Positions 19,901-30,000 of a DNA stretch of 64,000 nt are shown here, one piece after another. Below the pieces are notes generated by a model, which was given only the letters and a program-made list of their open reading frames with translations, did no database searches and was not told where the DNA came from. Source of the stretch: Ciona intestinalis (lineage: Eukaryota > Chordata > Ascidiacea > Phlebobranchia > Cionidae); the NCBI RefSeq assembly GCF_000224145.3, contig NC_020166.2, forward strand, positions 2,721,561-2,785,560. Reading direction: 5' to 3'. Numbering within the stretch: the stretch's first letter is position 1; each line of letters starts with the position of its first letter. Made by a program: the position numbers and the translations under genes.

Positions 19901-22296
19901 TTCTATTTCAGAAACTAGCAAGTACACGGAAGAACCACAGAACATAAGTAAAAGTGATGACGAACCTAAACCCCATGGGTTTCTTGCTTCAATTGTTCAT
20001 TACTCCGGCATCCAAACTTTAAATCTTTACTCTGCTACCGTTGCGATGGCCACGTCGTTTACATCCGTTATAGAAAATTGCGTTTCCTTGATCCTTATCA
20101 AGTTTGCTCTCTCCATTGGCTACACACACTATGAGGCGGTTTATTTACAAACGTTATATGTTATAGTTACTGTTGTTTCTAAGTTTATAATCGGTTATAT
20201 TACAAGCATCAACCCGAATCTACAAGAAGAAGAACCTCTTTTAAGTGATGCCACGTCATCAACAGGTACAGACTTACGTTTGTTTTGTTTTACTTAAATC
20301 TTTGTTTTGTTTTATACTTACTTCGTCTCAACCAAGCATTATTTTGTTGATAAGCATTTAATGGTCAATTCTGGCCTAAATCCAAGATCCATACTTCAGA
20401 ATATCCAGACACAAATGTTTTAAGACTTAGCCATTTTTCCTATAACCCTTTTAACAGAAGCACTTTGTTTAACACGTCCAAATATATGGTAGGGTGGGGT
20501 AAGATGGACAGCACGTAACATTCAAATATCCTGATCGTTTTTTAAACAATTAAAAATACCGGTTTGTGGGAGTCGCGAGGATACGGTTTTATAATTCTTT
20601 AAATGTTCTGTGTTTACTACCAAATGGGACGAGAAATAGAATAAAAAGGTGTCCCATCTTCCTCCACCCTACTATAGTACCTTTATTTTAGTTCACACCG
20701 TAATATTTTCGCCCACAGGGTACTGCACGTCCAAATGTCCCATGGTACGACGATCTTATGTGTTCTCAGCTTTCGCTTTAATGTATTCCCTCTCCGTTCT
20801 TATACCGATCAAACCAACCAAGCAGAGTTTTGTTGCGTATTGTGTTCTTGCTGGAATTAGCAGCGGTAAGAATCTATATATATAGTGGGGTGGGGGAAGA
20901 TGGGACACCTTTAGCACATAATATCCAAGTATCCTGATCGTGTTTTAAACAGTTAACGACAGTCTATGGTAGACCTAAGGATGCGGTTTTATAATTATTT
21001 GAATGTTCTTTGTTTACTGATAAATGGGACGAGAAAATACAGTTAAAAGGTGTCCCATCTTCCCCCACACTACTGTATATAGTCTGTCGAGATATAGTTA
21101 CTGTTTTTTATTCTGTAACGTCATTCTCTATTGTTGTTTTATTCGGTTGTGTTCACAAACAATTAAAAGCTTTTAAATACTAAGGTTGTTGAAGACGGGA
21201 ACCTCTCACAAAATATTCTAATATCTTGATCGTGTTTTAAACAATTAACAATGTTCTGTGCAAGTCGTGAGGTTACGTTTATATAATTCTTTGAATGTTC
21301 TTAGTTTACTACCAAAGTGGATGGGATAATAGAATGAAAAGGTGTTCCATCTTGCCCCACCCTACTATAACATTCCCTGTTGTTGTTTTATTCGGTGGTA
21401 ATAAGGCACGATTAAAAGCTGTCAATGTCCAATTATTCCAGCGCGTGTACCTCCTTCAGCTTCGAACATCAAACCCAGAGCATGCCTCAATTGTACTCTT
21501 ATGGGCCAGAGCGCCCGTTTATTGTTTAAGATTTTATGACATATTTATTTCTATACAGGCCCCCTCTCTTCGACAGGAATAACGGTGGCTGCAGATATGT
21601 TTGGGAGAGATGCTTTTCAACATGTAAGTTTGATGAACGTTTCTCAACTTTTGGGTCGCAATTCAATATGATATGTAGGGTGGGGTAAGTTGGGACATGT
21701 TTCATTCTAATTTCTCGTCCTATTTGATAGTAAACAAAGAACGTTCAAAGAATTATAAAACCTTATCATCACGACTCCTAAAACATTATCAGGATATTTT
21801 GATATTATTCGCTAAATGTGACCTGTCTTCCCCCATCCTACTATATATTAGTTCGACTGATGTCGCCTGGGTTTGAGAAATGCTTGGGAATTGTCTCAAC
21901 CGTAGGCGTAGGGTATGGACACTAATGCATTTTTGCTTTAGAACTGAAAAAAAAACGTTTCCAATTTTGTGTCTAACCGCGTTTTTTGTTGCAATTTATT
22001 TTAACCCTGAATTTTAACAAAAATAAAATTTTGGAATTTTGAAATTAAAAAAATGTTGGTCGCAATTTAAAGGAATTCTTTCTTATTGAATTGTTACTTT
22101 TCCTTACATGCAGATCTTCGGACTTCGTAGTATGCTGCTTGGCATTAATCTGATCGCAGTTTCAGTATTGGACGGGTATCTTATAAAGCTACCGGGTACT
22201 TTTGACAACGAGCAATATCTATTCTGTGGATTAGCAGCGTTATCGGCGGCTGGTGTTTTCGTTACTCAAATTTTGTGGATCAGAAACCGACATTAA
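16920..22296 (+). CDS. SLC16-like (monocarboxylate-type) transporter, 8 exons, 445 aa
   Basis: Major-facilitator membrane transporter closest to the SLC16 family. Exons 16920-17112, 18246-18386, 18989-19128, 19472-19586, 19912-20265, 20719-20865, 21559-21623, 22114-22296; all phases agree and the total is 1,338 bases. GPLGSIVTARLGYRRG (residues ~65-80) fits the TM2-TM3 loop. VFQKNRSLVSAIITSSGS (~130) fits the TM4-5 region motif (FxKRRxLAxGxAxAG type), and HYGWKGSLLI (~163) corresponds to EYGWRGALLI. A long hydrophilic loop (TSKYTEEPQNISKSDDEPK) separates the two halves, as usual in this family. The N-terminal D/E-G-G-W-G-W motif is absent, so substrate and proton coupling cannot be assumed. 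An acceptor-like tttcag sits 7 bp before the ATG. MITEs lie in introns 1, 2, 3, 5, 6 and 7. Confidence 0.9.
17129..17323 (+). mobile_element. MITE copy, SLC16-like intron 1
   Basis: Complete; begins 16 bp after the exon 1 donor. The rest of intron 1 (17324-18245) holds unassigned sequence, GC-richer at 17600-17780. Confidence 0.88.
18433..18552 (+). repeat. SINE-like head fragment, SLC16-like intron 2
   Basis: Diverged 5' part of the tRNA-derived family: agttagcactcctgtc resembles the A-box side, gtttcgagactcc a B box, and attgggcaggacactt the shared 'ttgggcaagacactt'. Confidence 0.5.
18557..18741 (+). mobile_element. MITE copy (diverged), SLC16-like intron 2
   Basis: Left end tagtatggtgggtgaatatg, right end cacggctcccctacctta. 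Confidence 0.75.
18748..18945 (-). mobile_element. MITE copy, SLC16-like intron 2
   Basis: Both ends present; opposite orientation to its neighbour 7 bp away, so the pair could fold together in the transcript. Confidence 0.88.
19159..19257 (+). mobile_element. MITE copy (right half lost), SLC16-like intron 3
   Basis: Left end and first ~95 bp present; cut off where SINE sequence begins. Confidence 0.8.
19276..19403 (+). repeat. SINE tail fragment, SLC16-like intron 3
   Basis: 3' third of the SINE (ggacacgaggtgtatgaaac, gtgttataacaacggtcgtt, ggggataaacaagttgcatt) with the ATTC tail. Confidence 0.7.
19724..19832. promoter_or_regulatory. Intronic cluster of six CRE-like sites
   Basis: TGACGTAA 19724-19731, TGACGTCA 19739-19746, TGACGCAG from 19750, TGACGTAA 19799-19806, TGACGTCA 19814-19821 and TGACGTAA 19825-19832. 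Two triplets have the same order and near-equal spacing, so the block was duplicated. Lies in intron 4 of the SLC16-like gene. Confidence 0.5.
20488..20676 (-). mobile_element. MITE copy, SLC16-like intron 5
   Basis: Lacks a few bases of the inner left end (aagatggacagcacgtaaca); otherwise complete. Confidence 0.88.
20881..21077 (-). mobile_element. MITE copy, SLC16-like intron 6
   Basis: Complete; begins 14 bp after the exon 6 donor. Confidence 0.9.
21183..21369 (-). mobile_element. Second MITE copy, SLC16-like intron 6
   Basis: Left end eroded (aaggttgttgaagacgggaa), right end cttgccccaccctactata. Confidence 0.8.
21674..21845 (+). mobile_element. MITE copy, SLC16-like intron 7
   Basis: Both ends present. 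The ttgttaattgtt part of the core is deleted. Confidence 0.85.
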
Positions 22297-22483
22297 AGTT
22301 CTGGAAAAAGCTGGAATAAAGTTATTTTGGGATAGATGGTTTTATATAATGATTCAAATGCAAAAGAATTTGCGACGGTTTTTTTACATTGAAGTTGCAA
22401 ACTTTATGCTTAAAAAACGATCGCCCCGACCCGGATTTGAACCTGGGACTTCTTTAGTCGCTTTCGACCTATTGAAGCAGAAG

Positions 22484-22561
22484 TGACCAATACGAGGATC
22501 AAAACGCGACATTCGCGTTATTAGCACAACGCTCTAACCATGCAGATGAGCTGACCTATTC
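22484..22561 (-). tRNA. tRNA-Ile(AAU)-like sequence, probably a pseudogene
   Basis: On the minus strand agctcatctgcatggttaga resembles a D arm. The stem ttgtg / cgcga encloses the loop ctaataa with anticodon AAU. The 3' end attggtca follows. The acceptor stem has at least two mismatches and the T arm is one base short of the canonical form, so activity is doubtful. A second tRNA-like 3' half with its own B box (ggttcaaatcc) follows directly at 22424-22483, which suggests a dimeric tRNA relic or SINE head. Confidence 0.5.
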
Positions 22562-22577
22562 TCTTATTACATATATA

Positions 22578-22803
22578 CAGTAGGGTGGGGGAAGATGGGA
22601 CACCTTTTACCTCTATTTTCTCGCTCCGTTTGGTAGTAAACAAAGAACATTCAAAAAATTATAAAACTATATGACCATGAATCCCATAGACCATTAGTAA
22701 TTGTTNNNNNNNNNNNNNNNNNNNNNNNNNNNNNNNNNNNNNNNNNNNNNNNNNNTAGATATTATGTGCAAAAGGTGTCCCATCTTCCCCCACCCTTACT
22801 ATA
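22578..22803 (+). mobile_element. MITE copy with internal gap, 3' of the SLC16-like gene
   Basis: Both ends present. The 50-N gap at 22706-22755 falls inside the core. Confidence 0.85.
22706..22755. other. Assembly gap (50 N)
   Basis: Inside a MITE copy. Confidence 0.99.
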
Positions 22804-23430
22804 TAACTATAGATCCGTAGAGTTATTGAGCGAATTTTTTTTAAATAAAGACTTCGTCGGCTTACATAACTTATACTGATGGAGGCGGTGTTTTAAATTC
22901 GTTTTGTCAATTGTAAATGCATGGCCTTTATAAAACCGACCCGTGGTCTGAAACGTTTGCCACTCTTTACTAGCCGATTTACTGGGTAATTGTCTAGGTT
23001 TCGTGCTGCATTTTCGGCACGGAGACCAGCAGACTATTCGCCCTTCTGCAAAACCGGCTCTCCGTAGGTGGACTGCCAGCTTTTACCAGATCCGGGACCC
23101 TAGTACTAGACCGCTACCTCTGGCACCGCGGTGTTCCTGACAATTCACCCACCAAAGTGGTTATGTTATTTCTCCTAATGCACACGCACAAAACTCCGTG
23201 TTATCAAACCAGAGGGGGTTTCATGCACAAAACTCCGTGCTACCAAAACAGAGGAAAGACCTGGCTTCAATCTCACTGGTAATTGTTCAGTAGTCTATTA
23301 GTTCAAACCTAGCCTTTACATGTGTGGTCATGCATATGTAAAGACTATGGTTTAAAGCCAGTAAACCACAAACGTTTTGACGAAGATAAAACTGCAGATA
23401 TTCCCATCTGGCTTGAGCACGCTTGTCACG
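22804..23430. other. Intergenic, no gene seen
   Basis: Moderately GC-rich around 22970-23130. A short direct repeat with cacaaaactccgtg occurs at ~23188 and ~23225. No coding frame with family features. Confidence 0.5.
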
Positions 23431-23575
23431 TCTAAAACGGCGAAACCAACAGATCAAAACACTCGATTTCCAATAAAACAGAAGGAATTTTCGTTGAAAA
23501 TGAGAACTGTAGATTGTTTCCTGTCTAGACAAGAGTCAATGGTAAAGTGAGGATTTGTACTGCACGGTACATCTG
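23430..23575 (-). repeat. Inverted relic of the peptide-gene upstream region
   Basis: The reverse complement aligns with 23890-24020 and 25000-25100 (shared ttgtctagaca, agttctcattttcaa, ttctgttttattggaaatcg, ggtttcgccgtt). Similarity ends before the promoter and coding exon, so this copy carries no gene. Confidence 0.7.
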
Positions 23576-24123
23576 CAAAGACGAAACCTTCGTCTTTTTT
23601 TTCTTCCTTTCGTTCTCTCTCTCTTTATCCACAAAGAGCGTTTATTTAAAGTTAACGTTGCTTCCTCTTTGTCTCAGCGCAGTTTTGACTATGTTGTTAA
23701 ACTCCTGTATAGACACGACTCGTAATGAGATATGATGTCAGTAAATTTTTAGTTTACATGCCTCCAGTAAATTTTAAAGTAAAAGTATATGATGTATGAT
23801 TCTGTACAGCATTCTTCTCAACATTAACGTAAGAACAATATATGAACTGCCAACCGTCATCGTTCTTCTGGAGATTTACGGTGCTCAGAAATTTACACTT
23901 GATCATTCACTTCTAATTGTCTAGACAGAAAATAAACTGCAGTTCTCATTTTCAATGAAAATTCTACTGTTTTATTGGAAATCGACTGTTTTAATCTGTT
24001 AGTTTCGCCGTTAGACGCGTACATGATAAAACGACAGCTACATCTAAGAAGTACATATATTTCTTCGAAATCTGCGATTTGACAAGCGAAAAAGGCAGTC
24101 TTTGTGCAGATCATTTAGTATCA

Positions 24124-24129
24124 TATATA
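24124..24129 (+). promoter_or_regulatory. TATA-like box of peptide gene A
   Basis: tatata 41-46 bp before the ATG at 24170, at a place matching TATAAT in the second copy. Confidence 0.45.
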
Positions 24130-24169
24130 CTAGTTTATGACTTTTCATTTAGTTTACAATCAAATCAAC

Positions 24170-24617
24170 ATGAACAAACAACTTATCTTGCTGCTTACGT
24201 TGTGCCTTATTCAATCGGGCTCTGCGAATTGGCCATATCCAACACCTGAGCCTCCAAGCACTTGGCTTATAACTGGAAGAAGACGTCGCCGATGGAATCA
24301 AGAACCCATGTAAGTTTAATTTTTTTAGCATTTTATTTGTTAAATGTGAAATTAGTTTCGGCCCGTGATAAAAATGATATGCAAACCCTGCTTAAAGTGT
24401 GGCGATGCGCCTAGATGCTATTTTTAAAATTTAACAATGTGCTGTTACGTTAAAATATGTTTTTTTACCATTACAGAAGCAGCTCTATCGAAGAGGAAGA
24501 CGCAGTCGTTGATGGTAAGCATTTGTTTTTATTTTTATTGAGTTGACTCCCAAATCCTGTATAGTGTATAAACGTGTTTCATCAATACTTGCAGATCTCC
24601 TTAATGAGTCATCGTAG
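24170..24617 (+). CDS. Small secreted Arg-rich peptide precursor A, 3 exons, 66 aa
   Basis: Unrecognised gene, first of a tandem pair. Exons 24170-24309, 24477-24514 and 24595-24617; phases 2 and 1; stop TAG. Residues 1-19 (MNKQLILLLTLCLIQSGSA) are a signal peptide. Then NWPYPTPEPPSTWLIT (20-35), the basic run GRRRRR (36-41), WNQEP, and an acidic tail (SSSIEEEDAVVDDLLNESS). Two readings fit. One is a cationic defence peptide with an anionic pro-region. The other is a prohormone cleaved at the Arg run with Gly as amide donor, which would release an amidated Pro/Trp-rich peptide. The sequence alone does not decide. Gene B, 1.1 kb downstream, keeps the signal peptide, GRRRRRW and tail but has a different, shorter middle. 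A poly(A) signal follows at 24680. Confidence 0.78.
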
Positions 24618-24679
24618 ATCTCACACCGAATCCAAAGATCGACAGACTGTGTGTGGTCTTAATATTGGAAACAGATAAA

Positions 24680-24685
24680 AATAAA
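24680..24685 (+). terminator. Poly(A) signal AATAAA, peptide gene A
   Basis: 63 bases past the stop, embedded in acagataaaaataaaccatg. Confidence 0.65.
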
Positions 24686-25198
24686 CCATGATTAAAAATG
24701 TTCATGTGAAATCTGATTCCATTATTCTGAAAGTGGTTAGAAGTGCCTATGCAGCAGCTGTAGAAACGAGTGCATTAATTGTGAATATTTGGAGTTTTTT
24801 TCCACCCATTGAATTGGGCCCCAATCATTAAGGGCTAATTTGTATTAATTGTGGTTAGCTATGCTAGACTATGGATAGACGTCAGTGTTCTTGCAGATTT
24901 ACGGTGCAGCAGAAACCTACACTTTATCATTAATCTGGTCTGTAGCGGTATAGGCCAGCGTCCCGGACGACTTACTGTACGTCAAACTCGTCTCTATAGG
25001 CAGAACATAATCTGCAGTTCTTATTTTCAACAAAATTTCTTCTATTTTATTGAAAACCGACTGTTTTAGTGTGTTGGTTTCACTGTTTTAGACGTGTACG
25101 TGATAAAACAACAAGTGCATCTGGAGAGTATAGGCTACATCCGTTTTTTCGAAATCTACGATTTGGCAAGCGAAAAGGCAGTCTTTGTACAACTCCTT

Positions 25199-25204
25199 TA
25201 TAAT
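25199..25204 (+). promoter_or_regulatory. TATA-like box of peptide gene B
   Basis: tataat 46-51 bp before the ATG at 25250. Confidence 0.4.
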
Positions 25205-25249
25205 CATACAAGTTTATGACTTTTTATTTAGTTTACAGAGCACACGAAC

Positions 25250-25814
25250 ATGAACAAACAACTTATCTTGCTGCTGGCGCTCTGCCTTATTCAATCTAGT
25301 TCTGCTGATGATTTGATATGGCCAGCACCTAGTGGAAGAAGACGTCGCCGATGGAACCAGAAGCTCGTGTAAGTTTAGACCTTTTAGCATATCATTTGTT
25401 TATTTAATTTGCAGCTAGTGTTTGGCATGCAATAAAGTTATGTAGACCCGGTGTTTTTAACATTACAGAAGCAGCTTATTCGAAGAGGAAGACGCACTCA
25501 TGAGTGGTAAGTATTATTTTGTTGTTTTCCTTATTATTGAATTGAACACCAAAACCTGTATATAGTAGGGTGAGGGAAGATGAGGCAGCTTTAGTGCATA
25601 ATATCCAAATATCCCGATCGTGTTTTAAACAATTAACAACGGTCTCTATGGGAATTGTGAGGATACTGTTTATAATTCTTTGAATGTTCTTTGTTGACTG
25701 TACCAAATGAGACATGAAAATGGAACGAAAAGACGTGCCAATTTTCCCCAACCTACTATAGTGTGTAAACATGTTTCATCAATACTTGCAGATCTCCTTA
25801 CCGAGTCATCGTAG
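25250..25814 (+). CDS. Small secreted Arg-rich peptide precursor B, 3 exons, 59 aa
   Basis: Paralogue of gene A. Exons 25250-25368, 25469-25506 and 25792-25814, with the same phases and with exons 2 and 3 of identical length (38 and 23 bases). Signal peptide MNKQLILLLALCLIQSSSA, then DDLIWPAPS, GRRRRRWNQ, and the acidic tail SSLFEEEDALMSDLLTESS. The segment before the basic run is 9 residues here against 16 in gene A, so the middle changes fastest while signal, basic site and tail are kept. That pattern is usual for both defence peptides and neuropeptide precursors. Intron 2 is enlarged by a MITE absent from gene A, so the MITE landed after the duplication, or was lost from A. A poly(A) signal follows at 25879. 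Confidence 0.78.
25563..25760 (-). mobile_element. MITE copy, intron 2 of peptide gene B
   Basis: Complete ends tagtagggtgagggaagatg and ccccaacctactata. Confidence 0.88.
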
Positions 25815-25878
25815 ATCTCGAACAGAATCGAAAGACCGACAGCCTGCATTTGTGGTCTTTATATCAGAAATAGAAAAA

Positions 25879-25884
25879 AATAAA
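25879..25884 (+). terminator. Poly(A) signal AATAAA, peptide gene B
   Basis: 65 bases past the stop, aligned with the signal of gene A. Confidence 0.65.
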
Positions 25885-25889
25885 CCATA

Positions 25890-27032
25890 TTTAAAAGTAT
25901 TCTTGTAAAATCAGATTCGGTTATTCTAAAAGTGGTTAGAACTTTTCATGCAGCTGTAGAAACGATCGAGTGCATTGTGATTATTTTGGGGACTTATTTT
26001 TCCACCTATTGGATTAGCGGCACAGCAGCACGATGTCTAACGTATTCCGATATATAGCGACGCTAACAGTGCCGATGTTAAAAATGCACCTTGGAACGGT
26101 TAAAAACTTATTTTTTAATATTATTTTGTCCCTGAACGTTTTCCAGTCGGTCCATTTAATTAATCGGCCTCGTTTCGACGAACTGCACATGTGTAAGCAC
26201 CGTTGCGGCGCGTGCGCAATAGCGTCCCGTAAAAGTTCAACATTCGAAATAAATATATTACGACCCGTATTAACAAAATCGACGCTTTTAAACATATACA
26301 GATACGCTACGCATTACAAAGTTTTAGAACTTTTTATTCTTTCTTCTAATTGTTCCCAATTTTACAAAACGGTTTTGTATTATTATAGTTGATAGTTATC
26401 ATAGTTATTCTCATCAACTATGGTATTATCATAGATTATATTTGTGTTAAATAGTTTACAAACAATAAACATCTTGCTGCGGATTTCATACTTAAGTTAT
26501 AAATTTGTGACAGTGAGTGAAATGTTGAAATGGTACGCGGAAGTTAAGAACTTGTTTATCCGCACAGTTAGCGAGGGCGCGCTCTTCTTGTTTGGCAAAA
26601 ATAGATTCAAGAACAGCTGAGTCAACCACGAACAACTTTGAATGCAAATCACAATATATATGCGGTGTGTGGAGCTTACCGCAACTGTGTTATCTCATAA
26701 TAGTGGGGAGGCAACTATATTTTCACAGTTTTAAGCATAATCATACTGAAAAGATTTGTTAATGTTGTGTTTACGTGTATTGTGTCTTTTTCCTTAAAAT
26801 TTGTATAAAAAATCTGTTTTGTAAACAGTTCTAAATCATTTTTTGTTCTAGATTTTAGGTATATACCTTATGTATACATTCATGTGTGTGTGATTCCGTA
26901 TGACGTATACCAGCATAAACTGTTTATTATCAGACAAAAATGATGTTTGCTTTTATAAGGTGGTCACATCCACCTAGCTGATTTAATTTTCATATATTTA
27001 TTGGTGCTAATTAGAAGTGGTACAACAACAGA
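25890..27032. other. Region upstream of DENND1, no gene seen
   Basis: AT-rich. Its last 500 bp presumably hold the DENND1 promoter; I see an octamer-like atgcaaat near 26641 but no clear TATA box. The ORF frames at 26014-26392 lack recognisable features. Confidence 0.4.
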
Positions 27033-30000
27033 ATGGCAAAAGAAAAGCATATCACTGAAACTTCACTTGGATCACGACTTAGGTAAAACATAAGTTATTT
27101 AGGCCATAGTAGTTCGGGGTAAGATGGGTTTTATTCTTTTATGCACTAGTGAAGTGGGTAAAGTCCTTGTCAAGGATTTAGATCAGATTTGGCTCATTAG
27201 CCCAACACCTGCAGTGCAATGCCACTGGTGCTCAACTTCTGCAATTTTCTGCACAATGGGTTGCTTTTATTAATTAGGTTATTGTTTACTTCAAATGTAG
27301 GATCAATTAATTTTTTTTTGTAGTCTATAAAATTTATAAACAAAAAGCATTATTATAGGCCTATAATATATATTATAATACAAATTATATGCCATTTTAA
27401 TGCAGCACAGATTCGACCGTTACATATCTTTGAATTGTTTTATGCTGTTCAGAATAACAATAGAATCAAATATATTAAATTATAGCCTAGTGAATACAAC
27501 CTGTTATATTTTTATAGACTTATTGTTATTTTACATTATTATTATGATAGGCCCACTCAATAGTATAAGCTAGTCCTAAGATAAACAGGTGGCTGTTTGC
27601 CCTGTGAGCTGTGATGTTCCAACAATGAATGAAATTTATTTCGTCTCTTCGGTCACGATAGCGAAGAACAAGAGAGTTGACAAAGCGAAAAGACAGGTAG
27701 TAACGGTAAAACACAGTGTCAATANNNNNNNNNNNNNNNNNNNNNNNNNNNNNNNNNNNNNNNNNNNNNNNNNNNNNNNNNNNNNNNNNNNNNNNNNNNN
27801 NNNNNNNNNNNNNNNNNNNNNNNNNNNNNNNNNNNNNNNNNNNNNNNNNNNNNNNNNNNNNNNNNNNNNNNNNNNNNNNNNNNNNNNNNNNNNNNNNNNN
27901 NNNNNNNNNNNNNNNNNNNNNNNNNNNNNNNNNNNNNNNNNNNNNNNNNNNNNNNNNNNNNNNNNNNNNNNNNNNNNNNNNNNNNNNNNNNNNNNNNNNN
28001 NNNNNNNNNNNNNNNNNNNNNNNNNNNNNNNNNNNNNNNNNNNNNNNNNNNNNNNNNNNNNNNNNNNNNNNNNNNNNNNNNNNNNNNNNNNNNNNNNNNN
28101 NNNNNNNNNNNNNNNNNNNCGTGACCGAAGAGACGAAATAAATTTCATTCATTCATTCAACTTCCAAATGAATGTAATATTAATTTCGGGGTTATTGTTC
28201 CTTGTGGCTTTAAATGCCAGTCTGCAGAGTGCAGAGTATGACAGGTGCACGAGCGATTTTGTTTACAAACTTTTGGTTATGCACGCTATAATCTGTCCTA
28301 CGCACGCCAATTAATCAAACAATTAAAAAAATACGTAATAAATTAAGTAGGATATCCTAACGTGGCTTAAAATGTAAGAGCTTTTCATGCTGATTTTTTA
28401 TAATAGCACGCCCGCACACAAAAAATAACCTTCTTGCACACAGGACATTTCGTCAAAAACTGGTATTAAAAATAGCAGCCTACTAACGGTACTTTAGTCA
28501 TATTATGACTGATGTATTGTGGCGAAAAGGGCATGACTTGACCATGAATTCAGTTTTACAGAATACAACTGCGTCTAAAAATGTACAAATCAGAATTTCG
28601 ATGCCATGCGATTTAATTTCTTTTGTATTTGAATCTAATTACAGAATTCGATACATGGTCTGTTAACGTCATCATACGTCATCTCTTGAAGTACATCAAC
28701 AATTTTATAAAAATAATAGTTGTTAAAACAATTATCCTTGTATTTGTGGGACTTTCGACAGAAAATGTTTTTATAACTATAAGTTTCACATTGGCCGTTT
28801 TCGCTTCATACGTAGTTACGGACTTTACAATTATTTGGATCAAAATACAAATATTTTATTTGTCGGTGTCATAGGCGCCTATCTTTAGGAAAACTTTAGT
28901 TCTCTTGGATCCTATGTTATTACTTTTAATTGATAATACTACCACCCATTTGACTATGCCTAACCACTAACCAGATTAGTTGTTTTAACGTTGTTTAATG
29001 TTTCATGACTGCATACCCTGTATACCCATGTTAGATAGAAGATAGTTCATAGTTAACTAACTATAGACCACCATAGGCTATGGTCCCATATATCTATCTG
29101 ACTTACTTAGTAATATTTTAGAGATGACGCCACAAAGATATTTGATTGCTTCTTAATCGTTGAACGAAATGCTGAAGAAAATGGTAACTATACCTTCATA
29201 GTTCATATATTATATTTGTTCAACTGTTACAAGCATTGAGCGGTAAAATGTATTTTCTCACTCTGTTGTCAAGTATATATATATATATATTTATTATATT
29301 TAAACATAGCATAAATCATAGCATGGCAATTTTGCGGTTTTAAATAGCTTTTAAATGTATATCTGTATAGGTATACATATATACTACACATATACATTTT
29401 TTTTTTTTTTTTTTAGTAGAGTGGGCAAATGTACCATACTAGTACTACCTTATTTTCTACATTTCTGTTTTAATTTCTACTATCATATATTGGTACAAAC
29501 TATCTTATTTCGACAGGCCCTGCAACTGAACTTATTTTTCCTAGTGAATTTCAAGATAAAGTAAGTAGATTGAATTTTAAAACATTTTAAAACTGCTATA
29601 TGTTATATTATATACTAACATTTAGTTCTTGTGTATTAATTGGTCTCTTTATAAACATGTATTTCTAATATTCCATTAACTGATCTACGGATGTGTTAAA
29701 TTTTTAGTCCATATTAAAAAAATTAAGTGGTTAGGAGCATTTCTATATAATACAGTGAGCATTTTGTGCCAATCTGTTTTTACCATACAGTGAAGAAATT
29801 TCCACTGTTGTTGTTGCTTAACCCACTTTTCAAGAGCTTTTACTCAAGTTTAAATCATGTAAATTTAAAAACCATTGTTTTATAAAAAATGCAGTAAAAT
29901 CTAAACATTTTTATGCCTAAAGTTAGTCTTGGAAAATTAGCATAGGCCTAAGTATTATTACAGATATAAACTTCCTTTTGGTGCAATGTACTGAAGGCAT

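Larger units (their letters stand above)
23890..25250 (+). repeat. Tandem duplication unit carrying the peptide genes
   Basis: The ~270 bp before gene A (23890-24169) align with ~24895-25249 before gene B (tttacggtgc, ctgcagttct, gtgataaaac, cgatttg.caagcgaaaa.g). The exons, introns and 3' ends also align. Gene duplication therefore included promoter and terminator. Confidence 0.8.

Noticed and set aside
22968-23130. GC-richer block as a possible structured RNA
   Set aside because: No consistent stem pattern or known RNA motif could be confirmed by eye.
27526-28314. Open frames of 141-241 codons in both directions
   Set aside because: Again mostly gap; the readable ends are the two arms of an inverted repeat read in the same frame.
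28623-28874. 83-codon hydrophobic ORF after a good acceptor (tctaattacag)
   Set aside because: Two possible membrane spans, but composition is typical of AT-rich noise and no partner exon was found.
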